Positions 24,801 to 34,000 of a stretch of DNA of 64,000 bases are shown here, one piece after another. The notes under the pieces were generated by a model. It made no database searches. It was not told the origin of the DNA and was given only the letters and a program-made list of their open reading frames with translations. Position 1 is the stretch's first letter. Each line of letters starts with the position of its first letter. This DNA comes from CAWJMD01 sp963700925 (GTDB taxonomy: Bacteria; Actinomycetota; Actinomycetes; Actinomycetales; CAWJMD01). The translations under genes were made by a program, and so were the position numbers. The DNA lies in contig OY969553.1 in assembly GCA_963700925.1 (NCBI GenBank), positions 620,001-684,000 on the forward strand, read 5' to 3'.

Positions 24801-27449
24801 ACACCTGAGGTCGGACGGGAGGCCGTGGCGCGCCCGGGCGAGCGGGCCGACCTCGAGGCCGTGCTGGCGTGGTGCGCGCAGAACGACCTGCTGCCCGAAC
24901 GCATCGTGCACGCCTGGCCCCTGGCCGGCGTCGCGGCGTTCCGCGACGGTGCGGATGCGCAGCGGGATGTGCAGCTGGGGGGGTTCTTCAGCCTCCTCGG
25001 TCTCGTGCAGGCATGGGCCGAGCTGGCCGGTGAGCCCGCGCTCGAGCTGACGGTCCTGACCCGAGCGACGCAGGACGTGCTGGGTGGCGAGCACGTGCGT
25101 CCCGAGCAGGCTGCGGTGGCCGGAGTGGTCCGGGTCGCGCCGCTCGAGGTGCCGGGACTGACTGCCCGCCAGGTCGACCTGGCAGACGCGGGCACACCTG
25201 CATCCGACGTGGTGGCAGAGCTGCGGCGACAGCCGGCCGCTGGCGACGACCCCCTGGTGGCGCTGCGCGGCGGGAGGCGGTGGGCCCGCGGCTGGGCGCG
25301 GTGGCAGCAGGAGTCGGTTGACCCGTCTGGCCCCTCCGAGATGATCTCCACGAGCCCAGAGCTCGTGCTGTCCGGCGATCGGTACCTCGTCACCGGCGGC
25401 ACCGGCGGGATCGGGATCAGCGTCGCCGAGGACCTGGTCACGCGGGGGGCGCGGCGCATCGCGCTCCTCAGCCGCCGGCTGCCGGAGCACTCCGGCAGCG
25501 TCCGAGACGAACGAGTGAGCGGTGCGGTCGCGCGCATGCGGGCGGCCGGTTGCGACGTGCAAGTCATCGCGGCCGACGTCACCGATCCGGCGGCTCTGCG
25601 CGAGGTGCGGGCGAGCCTGGACCAGCAGTGGGGCGGGCTGGACGGGATCATCCACGCGGCCGGGCTGCCCGGCGGCGGCATGATCGCGGTCAAGGACCCG
25701 GACGAGGCGTGGCGCGTGATGGCGCCGAAGATCGCTGGTACCCAGGCACTCCAGGCGGCTTTCGGCGACGCGGACATCGACGTGGTCGTGCTGTGCTCGT
25801 CGGTGACGGCCGTCAGCGGTGGCGTTGGACAGGTCGACTACTGCGGTGCCAACGCCTTCATGGATGCGGCGGCGGCCGCGGGTGGATGGCGCGCCCGGCT
25901 GCTGTCGGTGGCCTGGGGAGCCTGGGACGAGGTCGGGATGGCCGTCGAGACGCCGCCCGCCGAGCCGTGGGTCCCCGCGGAGACCCGAGCCGTCGACCAC
26001 CCGGTGCTGGCGGCTTGGACACGGCGGGGTGACGGTTGGACCGTTCGCGGTCGACTGGACCCCGAGGCCCAGTGGGTGCTGGACGAGCACCGCATCGCGG
26101 GGGTCCCGGTACTGCCCGGTACCGGGCAGCTCGAGCTGCTCGTCGCCGCATCGGAGGCGGTGCTGGACGGCGCCGGCGACGTCGAGCTGACCGACGTCGC
26201 CTTCCTGTCACCCGTGTCGGTTCGCGACGGGTCGGTGCTGCCGATCCGGATCGAGATGACGGCTGGCACAAGCAATTTCGTGGACGTGGTGCTGATCGGC
26301 GAGGGGGAGAGCGGTCCCGTCGAGCACACGCGCGCCCAGGCCAGAAGGGTGCAGCCGACGCCTGCGTCGGTCGACCTCGCCCAGCTGGTCGGCCGGATGG
26401 TCGAGGCGCCCGCGGAGGACGAGGCCGATGCCGGGCGAAGCCTGGTGGTGTTCGGCAGCCGCTGGGATGCGCTGGTTCGGGCCTGGCGTGGGGACGGAGA
26501 GGAGCTGGCACTGCTTCGGGCGAGCGACGCGGCGTCGGGTGACCTGACGACCTGGCACCTGCACCCCGCGCTCCTCGATGTGGCCACGTCGTTCGGCAGC
26601 GGTCGTGGCGGGGAGGCGTACCTGCCCCTCGGCTATGGGACTCTTCGAGTCCACCACCCGCTCACCGGGGAGTTCTACAGCCACCTGAGGTTCCGCGACT
26701 CCGGTGGCACAGAGGTGATCTCGGCCGACCTGACCTTGGTGGACAGTGCCGGTTCGGTGCTCGTCGAGATCACGGAGTTCGTGCTGCGCCGGGTCGACCG
26801 GAGTGCGGCGTCCGACGCGGTGGACGGAACCACGCCAGTGGCAGTCGCGAAAAGCGTTGTCGGCAAGGGTCTTTCGGTCGCTGAGGGAACTGCTGCCCTG
26901 GTGACGCTGATGCGTCACGACATCGGCCAACAGGTGGTGTACTCCGCCACACCGATCGACGAGGTAGTCCACCGCGAGCACGTCTTCGCCGGCGGGACCG
27001 CGGGTGACGAGAGCGCCGATGCAGACGCCGTTGACGGCGCTCTCGGTGGCGGCGTACCCGATACGGGCACCGACGTCGTCAGCGTCCTGACGACCATCTG
27101 GCAGGACGTGCTGGGCGTCGACGCGGTCGGCGTGGACGACAACTTCTTCGACCTCGGCGGCAACTCCCTGGTCGCGGTGCAGCTGATCGCCCGCATGCGT
27201 ACGGCGCTCGGCGTCCGCCTGCCGATGAGGGTGCTCTTCGAGGTTCCGACGGTCGCCGGTGTCGCGGCACGCGCCGAGGCGCTGGCCGAGCAGGCGGCAC
27301 AGGCGGCGGAGCCGCCGCAGTCCGAGGCTGCCGCGGAGAAGCCTGCCCTGGTCGACGCCACCGACGCCACCGACGCGACCGGGGTGCCTGCTGACGGCTC
27401 CCGGGCAGGCATTCCGAGGCTGGACCGCCATGCAGCCGCCGACCGATGA
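21888..27449 (+). CDS. Type I PKS module, domains KS-AT-KR-DH-ACP
   Basis: The protein has 1853 residues. The KS (about 18-445) has Cys191 in TACSTS, EAHGTGTALGDP and KSNFGHLSQAAG. The AT (about 535-840) has Ser638 in GHSIGEYVAA and SHAFHS, the malonyl-type signature. The KR has TGGTGGIGIS near 1170, CSSVTAVSG and the Tyr/Asn pair of DYCGANAF. The DH has HRIAGVPVLP near 1400 and HPALLD near 1563, so both catalytic acids/bases are present. The ACP has DNFFDLGGNS (Ser1760). The DH lies after the KR, the reverse of the common order. Predicted chemistry adds one malonate-derived C2 unit, reduced and dehydrated to an enoyl. It follows NRPS1, so it should elongate an aminoacyl chain. The tail is Ala/Asp/Thr-rich with a DATDATDAT repeat. 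Confidence 0.93.
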   Translation: MTDQHPQGPEAHQSDPHPEAVAVVGMSARVPGADDLEAFWSNLVDGTETVTFFDRGHQLVNGAEEWEVDDPDFVMATPVLQGAQDFDPGLFGMSTREAELADPQQRLFLEQCHAALVDAGCDPGRFDGDIAVFGGSAPSVYQWQNLRQNPQVADGAGELGLSVGNNPDYIATTVSYRLNLTGPAMTVHTACSTSLVAVHLACEALRSGECDMALAGGVCVELPLEKGYRSSPGFTSGDGHCRPFDAQADGTIWGSGVGVVTLKRLSDAIADGDSVRAVILGDAVNNDGSAKVGFSAPSVQGQSAAVRQALSVADVDPRTISYVEAHGTGTALGDPIEIQALSGVYGGSSDDKGWCAVGSVKSNFGHLSQAAGVVGLIKTVLSLEHGMIPPTINYSRANPAIDFESSPFYVASTLTAWRRSEEPRRAAVSSFGIGGTNAHVVLQEAPVGAARTPATPDERDAHLLQVSAAEPQALADSAQRLADHLERSDDVGLEDVEATLRQGRSQYPHRLAVVARDRAEAVRALRDGKTPTALATDPPKVAMLFSGQGSQYAGMGRELYRQEPSFRDAFDECTAHLAGHLDIDLSSLVLAGDETRSTADELLRRTAYTQPALFSVEYALARLWESWGVRPQAMIGHSIGEYVAATLAGVFTLPAALQLVSARGALMQSMPAGGMLAVTADEDETLSRLADLGGTSLGVATVNGPGTCVVAGPLDELSAFAEKLRADGLGCKQLKTSHAFHSAMMDPVVEPFTELVAGAAPSAPQARMMSNVTGTWMTDEQACDPAYWARHLREPVRYGDCVATLLADGDYRLLECGPGQQLSNLARIQLPRGVRPLHSIPGPDEKRSERQVLLSAAGALWTEGVPVEPTTRGARVRLPGYPYQRSRCWVDPTPGAAAVAVATTGSGRPHAETRAAPAFELPMWSQLPPTPPAPLTAGERWMVLVADQIGDEVVRELRDAGSDVLVVRAGDTPEVGREAVARPGERADLEAVLAWCAQNDLLPERIVHAWPLAGVAAFRDGADAQRDVQLGGFFSLLGLVQAWAELAGEPALELTVLTRATQDVLGGEHVRPEQAAVAGVVRVAPLEVPGLTARQVDLADAGTPASDVVAELRRQPAAGDDPLVALRGGRRWARGWARWQQESVDPSGPSEMISTSPELVLSGDRYLVTGGTGGIGISVAEDLVTRGARRIALLSRRLPEHSGSVRDERVSGAVARMRAAGCDVQVIAADVTDPAALREVRASLDQQWGGLDGIIHAAGLPGGGMIAVKDPDEAWRVMAPKIAGTQALQAAFGDADIDVVVLCSSVTAVSGGVGQVDYCGANAFMDAAAAAGGWRARLLSVAWGAWDEVGMAVETPPAEPWVPAETRAVDHPVLAAWTRRGDGWTVRGRLDPEAQWVLDEHRIAGVPVLPGTGQLELLVAASEAVLDGAGDVELTDVAFLSPVSVRDGSVLPIRIEMTAGTSNFVDVVLIGEGESGPVEHTRAQARRVQPTPASVDLAQLVGRMVEAPAEDEADAGRSLVVFGSRWDALVRAWRGDGEELALLRASDAASGDLTTWHLHPALLDVATSFGSGRGGEAYLPLGYGTLRVHHPLTGEFYSHLRFRDSGGTEVISADLTLVDSAGSVLVEITEFVLRRVDRSAASDAVDGTTPVAVAKSVVGKGLSVAEGTAALVTLMRHDIGQQVVYSATPIDEVVHREHVFAGGTAGDESADADAVDGALGGGVPDTGTDVVSVLTTIWQDVLGVDAVGVDDNFFDLGGNSLVAVQLIARMRTALGVRLPMRVLFEVPTVAGVAARAEALAEQAAQAAEPPQSEAAAEKPALVDATDATDATGVPADGSRAGIPRLDRHAAADR

Positions 27450-27515
27450 GCCGACCGATGAGCCGACCGAAGACAGCGAACCGATGAGAGCCGACCGATG
27501 ACATCGAACCAATGA
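27438..27515 (+). repeat. ATGA-containing tandem repeat at the PKS-MbtH junction
   Basis: Six units of 12-14 nt (gccgaccgatga and variants) run across the PKS stop into the gap before the MbtH gene, at 27438, 27450, 27462, 27474, 27488 and 27502. Five of them end in atga, so the junction holds several potential start/stop overlaps in different frames. No separate gene is encoded here. Confidence 0.85.
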
Positions 27516-27518
27516 GAC

Positions 27519-27524
27519 AGGGAG
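27519..27524 (+). promoter_or_regulatory. Ribosome-binding site deciding the MbtH start
   Basis: AGGGAG lies 5 nt before GTG 27530-27532. The in-frame ATG at 27512 would place this element inside the coding region and has no Shine-Dalgarno sequence of its own, so GTG is preferred. Confidence 0.6.
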
Positions 27525-27529
27525 CGACG

Positions 27530-27727
27530 GTGGACGACGAGCAGTGGTTGGCAGTGCGCAACGACGAGGACCAGTACTCCGTCTGGCCGGCGGCGCGCCC
27601 GCTGCCCGCAGGTTGGTACCCGGAAGGCGAGCCCGGCAGCCGGGACGCGTGCCTGGCCTACATCGAGTCGGTGTGGACCGACATGCGCCCGCGCAGCCTG
27701 CGTGAGCGGATGGCCGACCGGCCGTGA
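27530..27727 (+). CDS. MbtH-like NRPS chaperone
   Basis: This 65-residue protein has the full MbtH signature: NDEDQYSVWPAARPLPAGW, then ACLAYIESVWTDMRPRSLRER, with the two conserved tryptophans that clamp the A-domain alanine. MbtH proteins bind A domains and make them soluble and active. Its position before the two serine-type NRPS genes suggests it serves those and perhaps the other A domains. Its stop overlaps the GTG of the next gene. Confidence 0.95.
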   Translation: MDDEQWLAVRNDEDQYSVWPAARPLPAGWYPEGEPGSRDACLAYIESVWTDMRPRSLRERMADRP

Positions 27728-30700
27728 CCAGCTCGGACGCGCCCACAGCCCCCGGTGCACTCGCCGGGGCCTGGTCGGCGCGCGCCTCCTTCGGGCAGGA
27801 GCGGCTCTGGCTGGCAGCCGCGGTCGCGCAGTCGGCTCCCGTCTTCAACGTCGACATGCCGATGGAGGTCAACCTGCCGCTGGATGCCCGTGACCTGCGC
27901 CGGGCCGTCACAGCCCTCTGCGAGCGTCACGAGGCACTGCGCACCGGCCTTCAGCTGCGCGACGAGACGCTGCAGCAGGTGGTGGTGCCGTCACTGGTTG
28001 CCGACCTACCCGAGGTAGACCTCACCGGCGTCGACGAGTACGAGCGAGATGGCCTGCTGCAGAGTGCCATCAGTGAGTTCGCCGCCGCTCCCATTGCGGC
28101 AGAGGGCTTTCCGCTCTGGCGCGGTCAGCTGGTCCGGCTCGCGCCGGACTCCTGGATCGTGCACCTGGTGCTCCACCACGCCATCTGTGACGGGACGAGC
28201 TGCCGGATCATCTACCGGGAGCTTCTGGAGATCTGCACCGCTCTGGCGGAGCAGAGAGCCTGGACGCTGCCCGAGCTCGACGTCCAGTACGCGGACTTCG
28301 CTGTCTGGCAACGCGATCAGCTGACCGCCGAGCGGGAGCGTGAGCTGCTCGACTACTGGCAGCGGACGCTGGACGGCATGCCGCCCGAGCATTCTCTGCC
28401 ACTGGACAGACCCCGTCCTGCGATGCCGGACTACGCCACCGACGACGTGCTGTTCGACCTACCGCCCGAGCTGTCGGACGGGGTCGCGCGGCTCGCACGC
28501 GAGCTCGCGGTCACGCCGTTCGCCGTGTACATGGCCGCATGGGCAGCTCTCGTGCATCGCTTGTCGGGCGCGGACGAGGTGGCGTTCGGTGTCCCCGTGG
28601 CCGGGCGCGATCGTGCCGAGCTGCAGTCCGTCGTGGGGATGTTCGTCAACACCGTCGTGGTCCGGCTGGACCTGCGGGGCGACCCGCCCTTCACCGAGCT
28701 GTGCCGGCGCGTGCTCGGCACAATGCTCGACGCCCTCGACCACTCGGACCTCCCCCTCCAGCGCCTCGTGGAGGCACTGGCACCCCGACGCTCGCTGGCC
28801 GTGGCGCCCCTCTACCAGCTGGGCTTCAACCACCTTCCCTTGACGTCGGTCGGCGCGAGCCAGGGAGCCGCCGCCGAGGACCTGTCGCTGGAGCTCACCA
28901 GCCGGCGCGGGCGGCTGGTGTTCTCGTCGGCGTTGTTCTCGGTGGGGTCGGTGGCGCGGTTGGCGGAGCGGTTTGTTGGGGTGTTGGGGGCTGTGGTTGG
29001 TGGTGGTGGGGTGCGGGTTTCGGGGTTGCCGGTGTTGGTGGCTGGTGAGGGTGAGTTGGTGGTGTCGGGGTTCAACGCGACCGGGGTGGACTGGTCGGCT
29101 CGATCTGGTCGGCCGGATCGTGCTGGGGCTGGGGTGGGGGCTGGGTCGTTGCCGGGGTTGTTGGCTGCCGGCCGTCAGGTGGCGGGGCCGGGTGGGGTGG
29201 CGGTGGTGTCGGCGGGGGTGGAGTACTCGTACGGGCAGGTGGATGCGGCGGCGAACCGGGTGGCGGACCGGTTGGCGGGGTTGGGGGTGGGTGGCGAGTC
29301 GGTGGTGGGGGTGTGTGCGGGGCGGTCGGTGGAGCTGGTGGTGGCGTTGTTGGGGGTGGTCAAGGCCGGGGCGGCGTTCTTGCCGTTGGACCCGGGGTAC
29401 CCGCCGGCCAGGTTGGGGTTCATGGTCGCCGACGCCGGCGCGAGGGTGGTGCTGACCCAGCAGGACCTGACCGACACCGTCACCGCCGCCCTCTCCGCGG
29501 CCCTGTCCGCGGCTGAGACTGGGTTCGCGGTGGAGAGTGTGGTGTTGGACGGGGTGCTGGATGGTGCGGGTGGGTGGGCGGGCTGCTCTGATGCCGAACC
29601 GGCCGAGCCGGTGCTGGTGGACCCGGAGCAGGCGGCGTACGTGATCTACACCTCCGGGTCGACCGGCCAGCCGAAGGCGGTGGTGAACACCCAGCACGCG
29701 ATCGTGAACCGGCTGGCCTGGATGCAGGACTACCTGCACCTGGCCCCTGGTGAGCGGGTGCTGCAGAAGACCCCGACCAGCTTCGACGTCTCGGTCTGGG
29801 AGTTCTTCTGGCCCCTGGCCACCGGCGCCACCGTGGTGATGGCCCGCCCGGACGGACACAAGGACCCCACCTACCTGCGCGAGCTGATCCAGACCACCCA
29901 GGTCAGCACCTGCCACTTCGTCCCCTCGATGCTGACCGCCTTCCTGGCCGACCTCCCCGAAACACCCAACAACACAGGCTTGTTGCCGAGCTTGACGCGG
30001 ATCGTCTGCTCGGGCGAAGCGCTACCGGCCGCGACCGCCGCCACCGCCCTGACCCGGCTGCCCCACACCGCCCTGCACAACCTCTACGGCCCGACCGAAG
30101 CCGCGATCGACGTCACCGCCACCCACATCACCGAAATCACTGACCCCGCAGCCGGGGTCAGCATCGGCGCACCCATCGCCAACACCCAGATCCTGGTCCT
30201 GGACCACACCGGCCAGCCCCAACCCATCGGCGTCACCGGCCACCTGCACATCGCCGGCCACGGCCTGGCCCGCGGCTACCACGCCCGCCCCGGCATGACC
30301 GCCGACCGCTTCACCCCCAACCCCTACGGCCCACCCGGCTCACGCCTCTACAACACCGGCGACCTGGCCCGATGGCGACCCGACGGCACCCTGGACTACC
30401 TCGGCCGCACCGACCACCAAGTCAAGCTCCGCGGCCAACGCATCGAACTCGGCGAAATCGAAACCGCCCTGCGCAGCCAACCCGACATCACCGACGCCGC
30501 CGTCATCCTGCGCGAAGACACCCCCGGCGACCAACGCCTCACCGCCTACATCACCGGCACCGCCAACCCCCACACCACCCGCACCACCCTGGCCACCCAA
30601 CTCCCCGAACACCTCATCCCCACCACCATCACCACCCTGCCCCACCTACCCACCACCCCCAACGGAAAACTCGACCGCACCGCCCTACCCCAACCCACCA

Positions 30701-31011
30701 CCCCCACCAGCACCCACACCACACCCCCACGCACCCCCACCGAACACCTCATCGCCACCACCTGGGCCCAAGTCCTCACCACCACCACCCCCATCAGCGC
30801 CCACGACAACTTCTTCGACCTCGGCGGCCACTCACTCCTCGCCACCCGCGCGGCCAGCCGGCTGTCCCACGCCCTGGAGCTGCGCATCCCGCTCGGGTTG
30901 CTCTTCGCGCACCAGACGGTGCAGGCACTCGCCGCCGAGGTCGAGCGGCTGCTGATCGAGGACCTCGACGCCGAGACCGCCGAATCCGAGTCGGGGGTGC
31001 AGGGTCGATGA
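27724..31011 (+). CDS. NRPS module C-A-PCP, predicted serine
   Basis: The protein has 1095 residues. The C domain (about 15-400) has HHAICDG at 151. The A domain (about 480-985) has YTSGSTGQPKA at 642, NLYGPTEAAID, YNTGDLARW and GRTDHQVKLRGQRIELGEIE. The PCP has DNFFDLGGHS (Ser1037). Pocket residues read D-V-W-H-V-S-L-I-D(-K), very close to the established serine code (DVWHxSLxDK). From residue about 398 to the middle of the PCP, the gene is almost identical at DNA level to the next NRPS gene, while the C domains differ. It has no TE. The GTG start overlaps the MbtH stop. Confidence 0.95.
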   Translation: MTSSDAPTAPGALAGAWSARASFGQERLWLAAAVAQSAPVFNVDMPMEVNLPLDARDLRRAVTALCERHEALRTGLQLRDETLQQVVVPSLVADLPEVDLTGVDEYERDGLLQSAISEFAAAPIAAEGFPLWRGQLVRLAPDSWIVHLVLHHAICDGTSCRIIYRELLEICTALAEQRAWTLPELDVQYADFAVWQRDQLTAERERELLDYWQRTLDGMPPEHSLPLDRPRPAMPDYATDDVLFDLPPELSDGVARLARELAVTPFAVYMAAWAALVHRLSGADEVAFGVPVAGRDRAELQSVVGMFVNTVVVRLDLRGDPPFTELCRRVLGTMLDALDHSDLPLQRLVEALAPRRSLAVAPLYQLGFNHLPLTSVGASQGAAAEDLSLELTSRRGRLVFSSALFSVGSVARLAERFVGVLGAVVGGGGVRVSGLPVLVAGEGELVVSGFNATGVDWSARSGRPDRAGAGVGAGSLPGLLAAGRQVAGPGGVAVVSAGVEYSYGQVDAAANRVADRLAGLGVGGESVVGVCAGRSVELVVALLGVVKAGAAFLPLDPGYPPARLGFMVADAGARVVLTQQDLTDTVTAALSAALSAAETGFAVESVVLDGVLDGAGGWAGCSDAEPAEPVLVDPEQAAYVIYTSGSTGQPKAVVNTQHAIVNRLAWMQDYLHLAPGERVLQKTPTSFDVSVWEFFWPLATGATVVMARPDGHKDPTYLRELIQTTQVSTCHFVPSMLTAFLADLPETPNNTGLLPSLTRIVCSGEALPAATAATALTRLPHTALHNLYGPTEAAIDVTATHITEITDPAAGVSIGAPIANTQILVLDHTGQPQPIGVTGHLHIAGHGLARGYHARPGMTADRFTPNPYGPPGSRLYNTGDLARWRPDGTLDYLGRTDHQVKLRGQRIELGEIETALRSQPDITDAAVILREDTPGDQRLTAYITGTANPHTTRTTLATQLPEHLIPTTITTLPHLPTTPNGKLDRTALPQPTTPTSTHTTPPRTPTEHLIATTWAQVLTTTTPISAHDNFFDLGGHSLLATRAASRLSHALELRIPLGLLFAHQTVQALAAEVERLLIEDLDAETAESESGVQGR
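28914..30846 (+). repeat. Long direct repeat, copy 1 (C-A linker, A domain, PCP)
   Basis: This 1933-bp segment recurs at 32330-34262 (offset 3416 bp). By eye I find three mismatches, all in one codon pair near 30475 (Leu-Arg-Ser here, Leu-Arg-Gly in copy 2). Identity stops abruptly at both ends. The left third is extremely G/T-rich on this strand and the right third extremely C/A-rich, unlike flanking genes. Confidence 0.95.
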
Positions 31012-34000
31012 CTGCCGAACAGACAGCCGTCTCGCCGGAGCGTCAGCGAAGGCTTCAGGAGCGACTGGCCCGCGCAGCCGGCCGGCTGGGCGCCGCGACG
31101 GTACGACCCCGCAGCCCGGACGAGCCCCTGGCGCTGTCGTACGCGCAGGAACGCCTGTGGTTCATGGAGCAGTACGCACCGGGCACCACCTCGTACCACA
31201 TCGCCCTGCGATTCGAGCTGCCGGACGCCGACCCGGAGGCGCTCCGAGACGCGTTGCAGGATTTGACGACTCGGCACGAGACGCTGCGAACCCGGTTCCC
31301 GGCAGACGCGGACGGAACGCCCAGCGCAGTCATCGAGCCGCCTGGCCCGGCGACCTTCGACGTGCTGGACGTCGACGATCCCGAGCGCCTCGACGAGCGC
31401 CTCGACGAGCTGGTCTGCGCCCCCTTCGACCTGGCCCGCGGTCCGTTGCTCACGGCAACGCTGCTGCGCGTTGGTGCGACCGCGAGCGTGGACGGCGTGA
31501 CGCAGGGCGTCACCGACAGCGTGGTGCTGCGGATGCACCACATCATCGGTGACGGATGGTCCACCGAGATCCTCCTCCAGGAGCTGGTCGCGCTGTACCA
31601 CGCTCGCTGTGGGAACCGTCCGGCCAACCTGCCCGCGCTGCCGGTGCAGTACGCGGACTTCGCGTCCTGGCAGCGACGTGAGCTGGAGTCCGGCGCCGCT
31701 GCCTCGGTCGAGTACTGGCGGAACCGCCTGTCCGGTGTGGTTCCCCTCGACCTGCCCACCGACCACCCCCGCCCGGCCAGGCAGCGGTTCGACGGGGGCC
31801 GGCACACGTTCACGCTGGAGCCGGCCCTGCTGGCGCAGCTGCGCGAGCTGGCACGGGCGCACGACGCCACGCTGTACATGTGCCTGCTGGCCGCGTGGCA
31901 GGCCACCCTGAGCCGCTGCAGCGGGCAGTACGACCTCACGGTCGGCACACCGGTGGCCGGACGGAACCTCCCCGAGGTCGAAGGCCTGGTCGGCATGTTC
32001 GTCAACATGTTGGTGATGCGGGCCGACCTGTCCGACGACCCCACGTTCAGCGAGCTGCTGCGGCGCACTCGCGCCGACTTCCTCGAGACGATGGCCCACG
32101 CCGACGTGCCGTTCGAGCACCTCGTGCAGTCCCTCGACCTGGAGCGCGACACCGCCCGTCCGCCGCTGTTCCAGGTGATGTTCGCCCTCCAGAACTACGA
32201 GATGGGTGACCTGTCGGAGTCGTCGTCGGCCCGGACGACCGGCGTGCGGTGGAACCCGGTCGACCTACCGTCCACCCGGTTCGAGCTGGAGCTCCACGCG
32301 GTCGAGCTGCCCGAAGGCCTTCGGTGCGCGCTGGTGTTCTCGTCGGCGTTGTTCTCGGTGGGGTCGGTGGCGCGGTTGGCGGAGCGGTTTGTTGGGGTGT
32401 TGGGGGCTGTGGTTGGTGGTGGTGGGGTGCGGGTTTCGGGGTTGCCGGTGTTGGTGGCTGGTGAGGGTGAGTTGGTGGTGTCGGGGTTCAACGCGACCGG
32501 GGTGGACTGGTCGGCTCGATCTGGTCGGCCGGATCGTGCTGGGGCTGGGGTGGGGGCTGGGTCGTTGCCGGGGTTGTTGGCTGCCGGCCGTCAGGTGGCG
32601 GGGCCGGGTGGGGTGGCGGTGGTGTCGGCGGGGGTGGAGTACTCGTACGGGCAGGTGGATGCGGCGGCGAACCGGGTGGCGGACCGGTTGGCGGGGTTGG
32701 GGGTGGGTGGCGAGTCGGTGGTGGGGGTGTGTGCGGGGCGGTCGGTGGAGCTGGTGGTGGCGTTGTTGGGGGTGGTCAAGGCCGGGGCGGCGTTCTTGCC
32801 GTTGGACCCGGGGTACCCGCCGGCCAGGTTGGGGTTCATGGTCGCCGACGCCGGCGCGAGGGTGGTGCTGACCCAGCAGGACCTGACCGACACCGTCACC
32901 GCCGCCCTCTCCGCGGCCCTGTCCGCGGCTGAGACTGGGTTCGCGGTGGAGAGTGTGGTGTTGGACGGGGTGCTGGATGGTGCGGGTGGGTGGGCGGGCT
33001 GCTCTGATGCCGAACCGGCCGAGCCGGTGCTGGTGGACCCGGAGCAGGCGGCGTACGTGATCTACACCTCCGGGTCGACCGGCCAGCCGAAGGCGGTGGT
33101 GAACACCCAGCACGCGATCGTGAACCGGCTGGCCTGGATGCAGGACTACCTGCACCTGGCCCCTGGTGAGCGGGTGCTGCAGAAGACCCCGACCAGCTTC
33201 GACGTCTCGGTCTGGGAGTTCTTCTGGCCCCTGGCCACCGGCGCCACCGTGGTGATGGCCCGCCCGGACGGACACAAGGACCCCACCTACCTGCGCGAGC
33301 TGATCCAGACCACCCAGGTCAGCACCTGCCACTTCGTCCCCTCGATGCTGACCGCCTTCCTGGCCGACCTCCCCGAAACACCCAACAACACAGGCTTGTT
33401 GCCGAGCTTGACGCGGATCGTCTGCTCGGGCGAAGCGCTACCGGCCGCGACCGCCGCCACCGCCCTGACCCGGCTGCCCCACACCGCCCTGCACAACCTC
33501 TACGGCCCGACCGAAGCCGCGATCGACGTCACCGCCACCCACATCACCGAAATCACTGACCCCGCAGCCGGGGTCAGCATCGGCGCACCCATCGCCAACA
33601 CCCAGATCCTGGTCCTGGACCACACCGGCCAGCCCCAACCCATCGGCGTCACCGGCCACCTGCACATCGCCGGCCACGGCCTGGCCCGCGGCTACCACGC
33701 CCGCCCCGGCATGACCGCCGACCGCTTCACCCCCAACCCCTACGGCCCACCCGGCTCACGCCTCTACAACACCGGCGACCTGGCCCGATGGCGACCCGAC
33801 GGCACCCTGGACTACCTCGGCCGCACCGACCACCAAGTCAAGCTCCGCGGCCAACGCATCGAACTCGGCGAAATCGAAACCGCCCTCCGGGGCCAACCCG
33901 ACATCACCGACGCCGCCGTCATCCTGCGCGAAGACACCCCCGGCGACCAACGCCTCACCGCCTACATCACCGGCACCGCCAACCCCCACACCACCCGCAC

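Noticed and set aside
27450..27529. Small separate gene between the PKS and MbtH genes
   Set aside because: The stretch is a degenerate ATGA repeat with stops in the relevant frames and no credible peptide.
28459..29916. Long antisense open frame (about 485 codons, Pro/His/Arg-rich) opposite the NRPS repeat
   Set aside because: It is a shadow of the skewed codon use of the sense A domain, is repeated exactly in the second copy, and has low-complexity content without motifs.
30372..31007. Upstream extension of the C-A-PCP-TE-MFS gene in an alternate frame
   Set aside because: It overlaps real coding sequence of the previous NRPS gene and translates to low-complexity His/Pro/Arg; ATG 31008 overlapping the previous stop is the sensible start.
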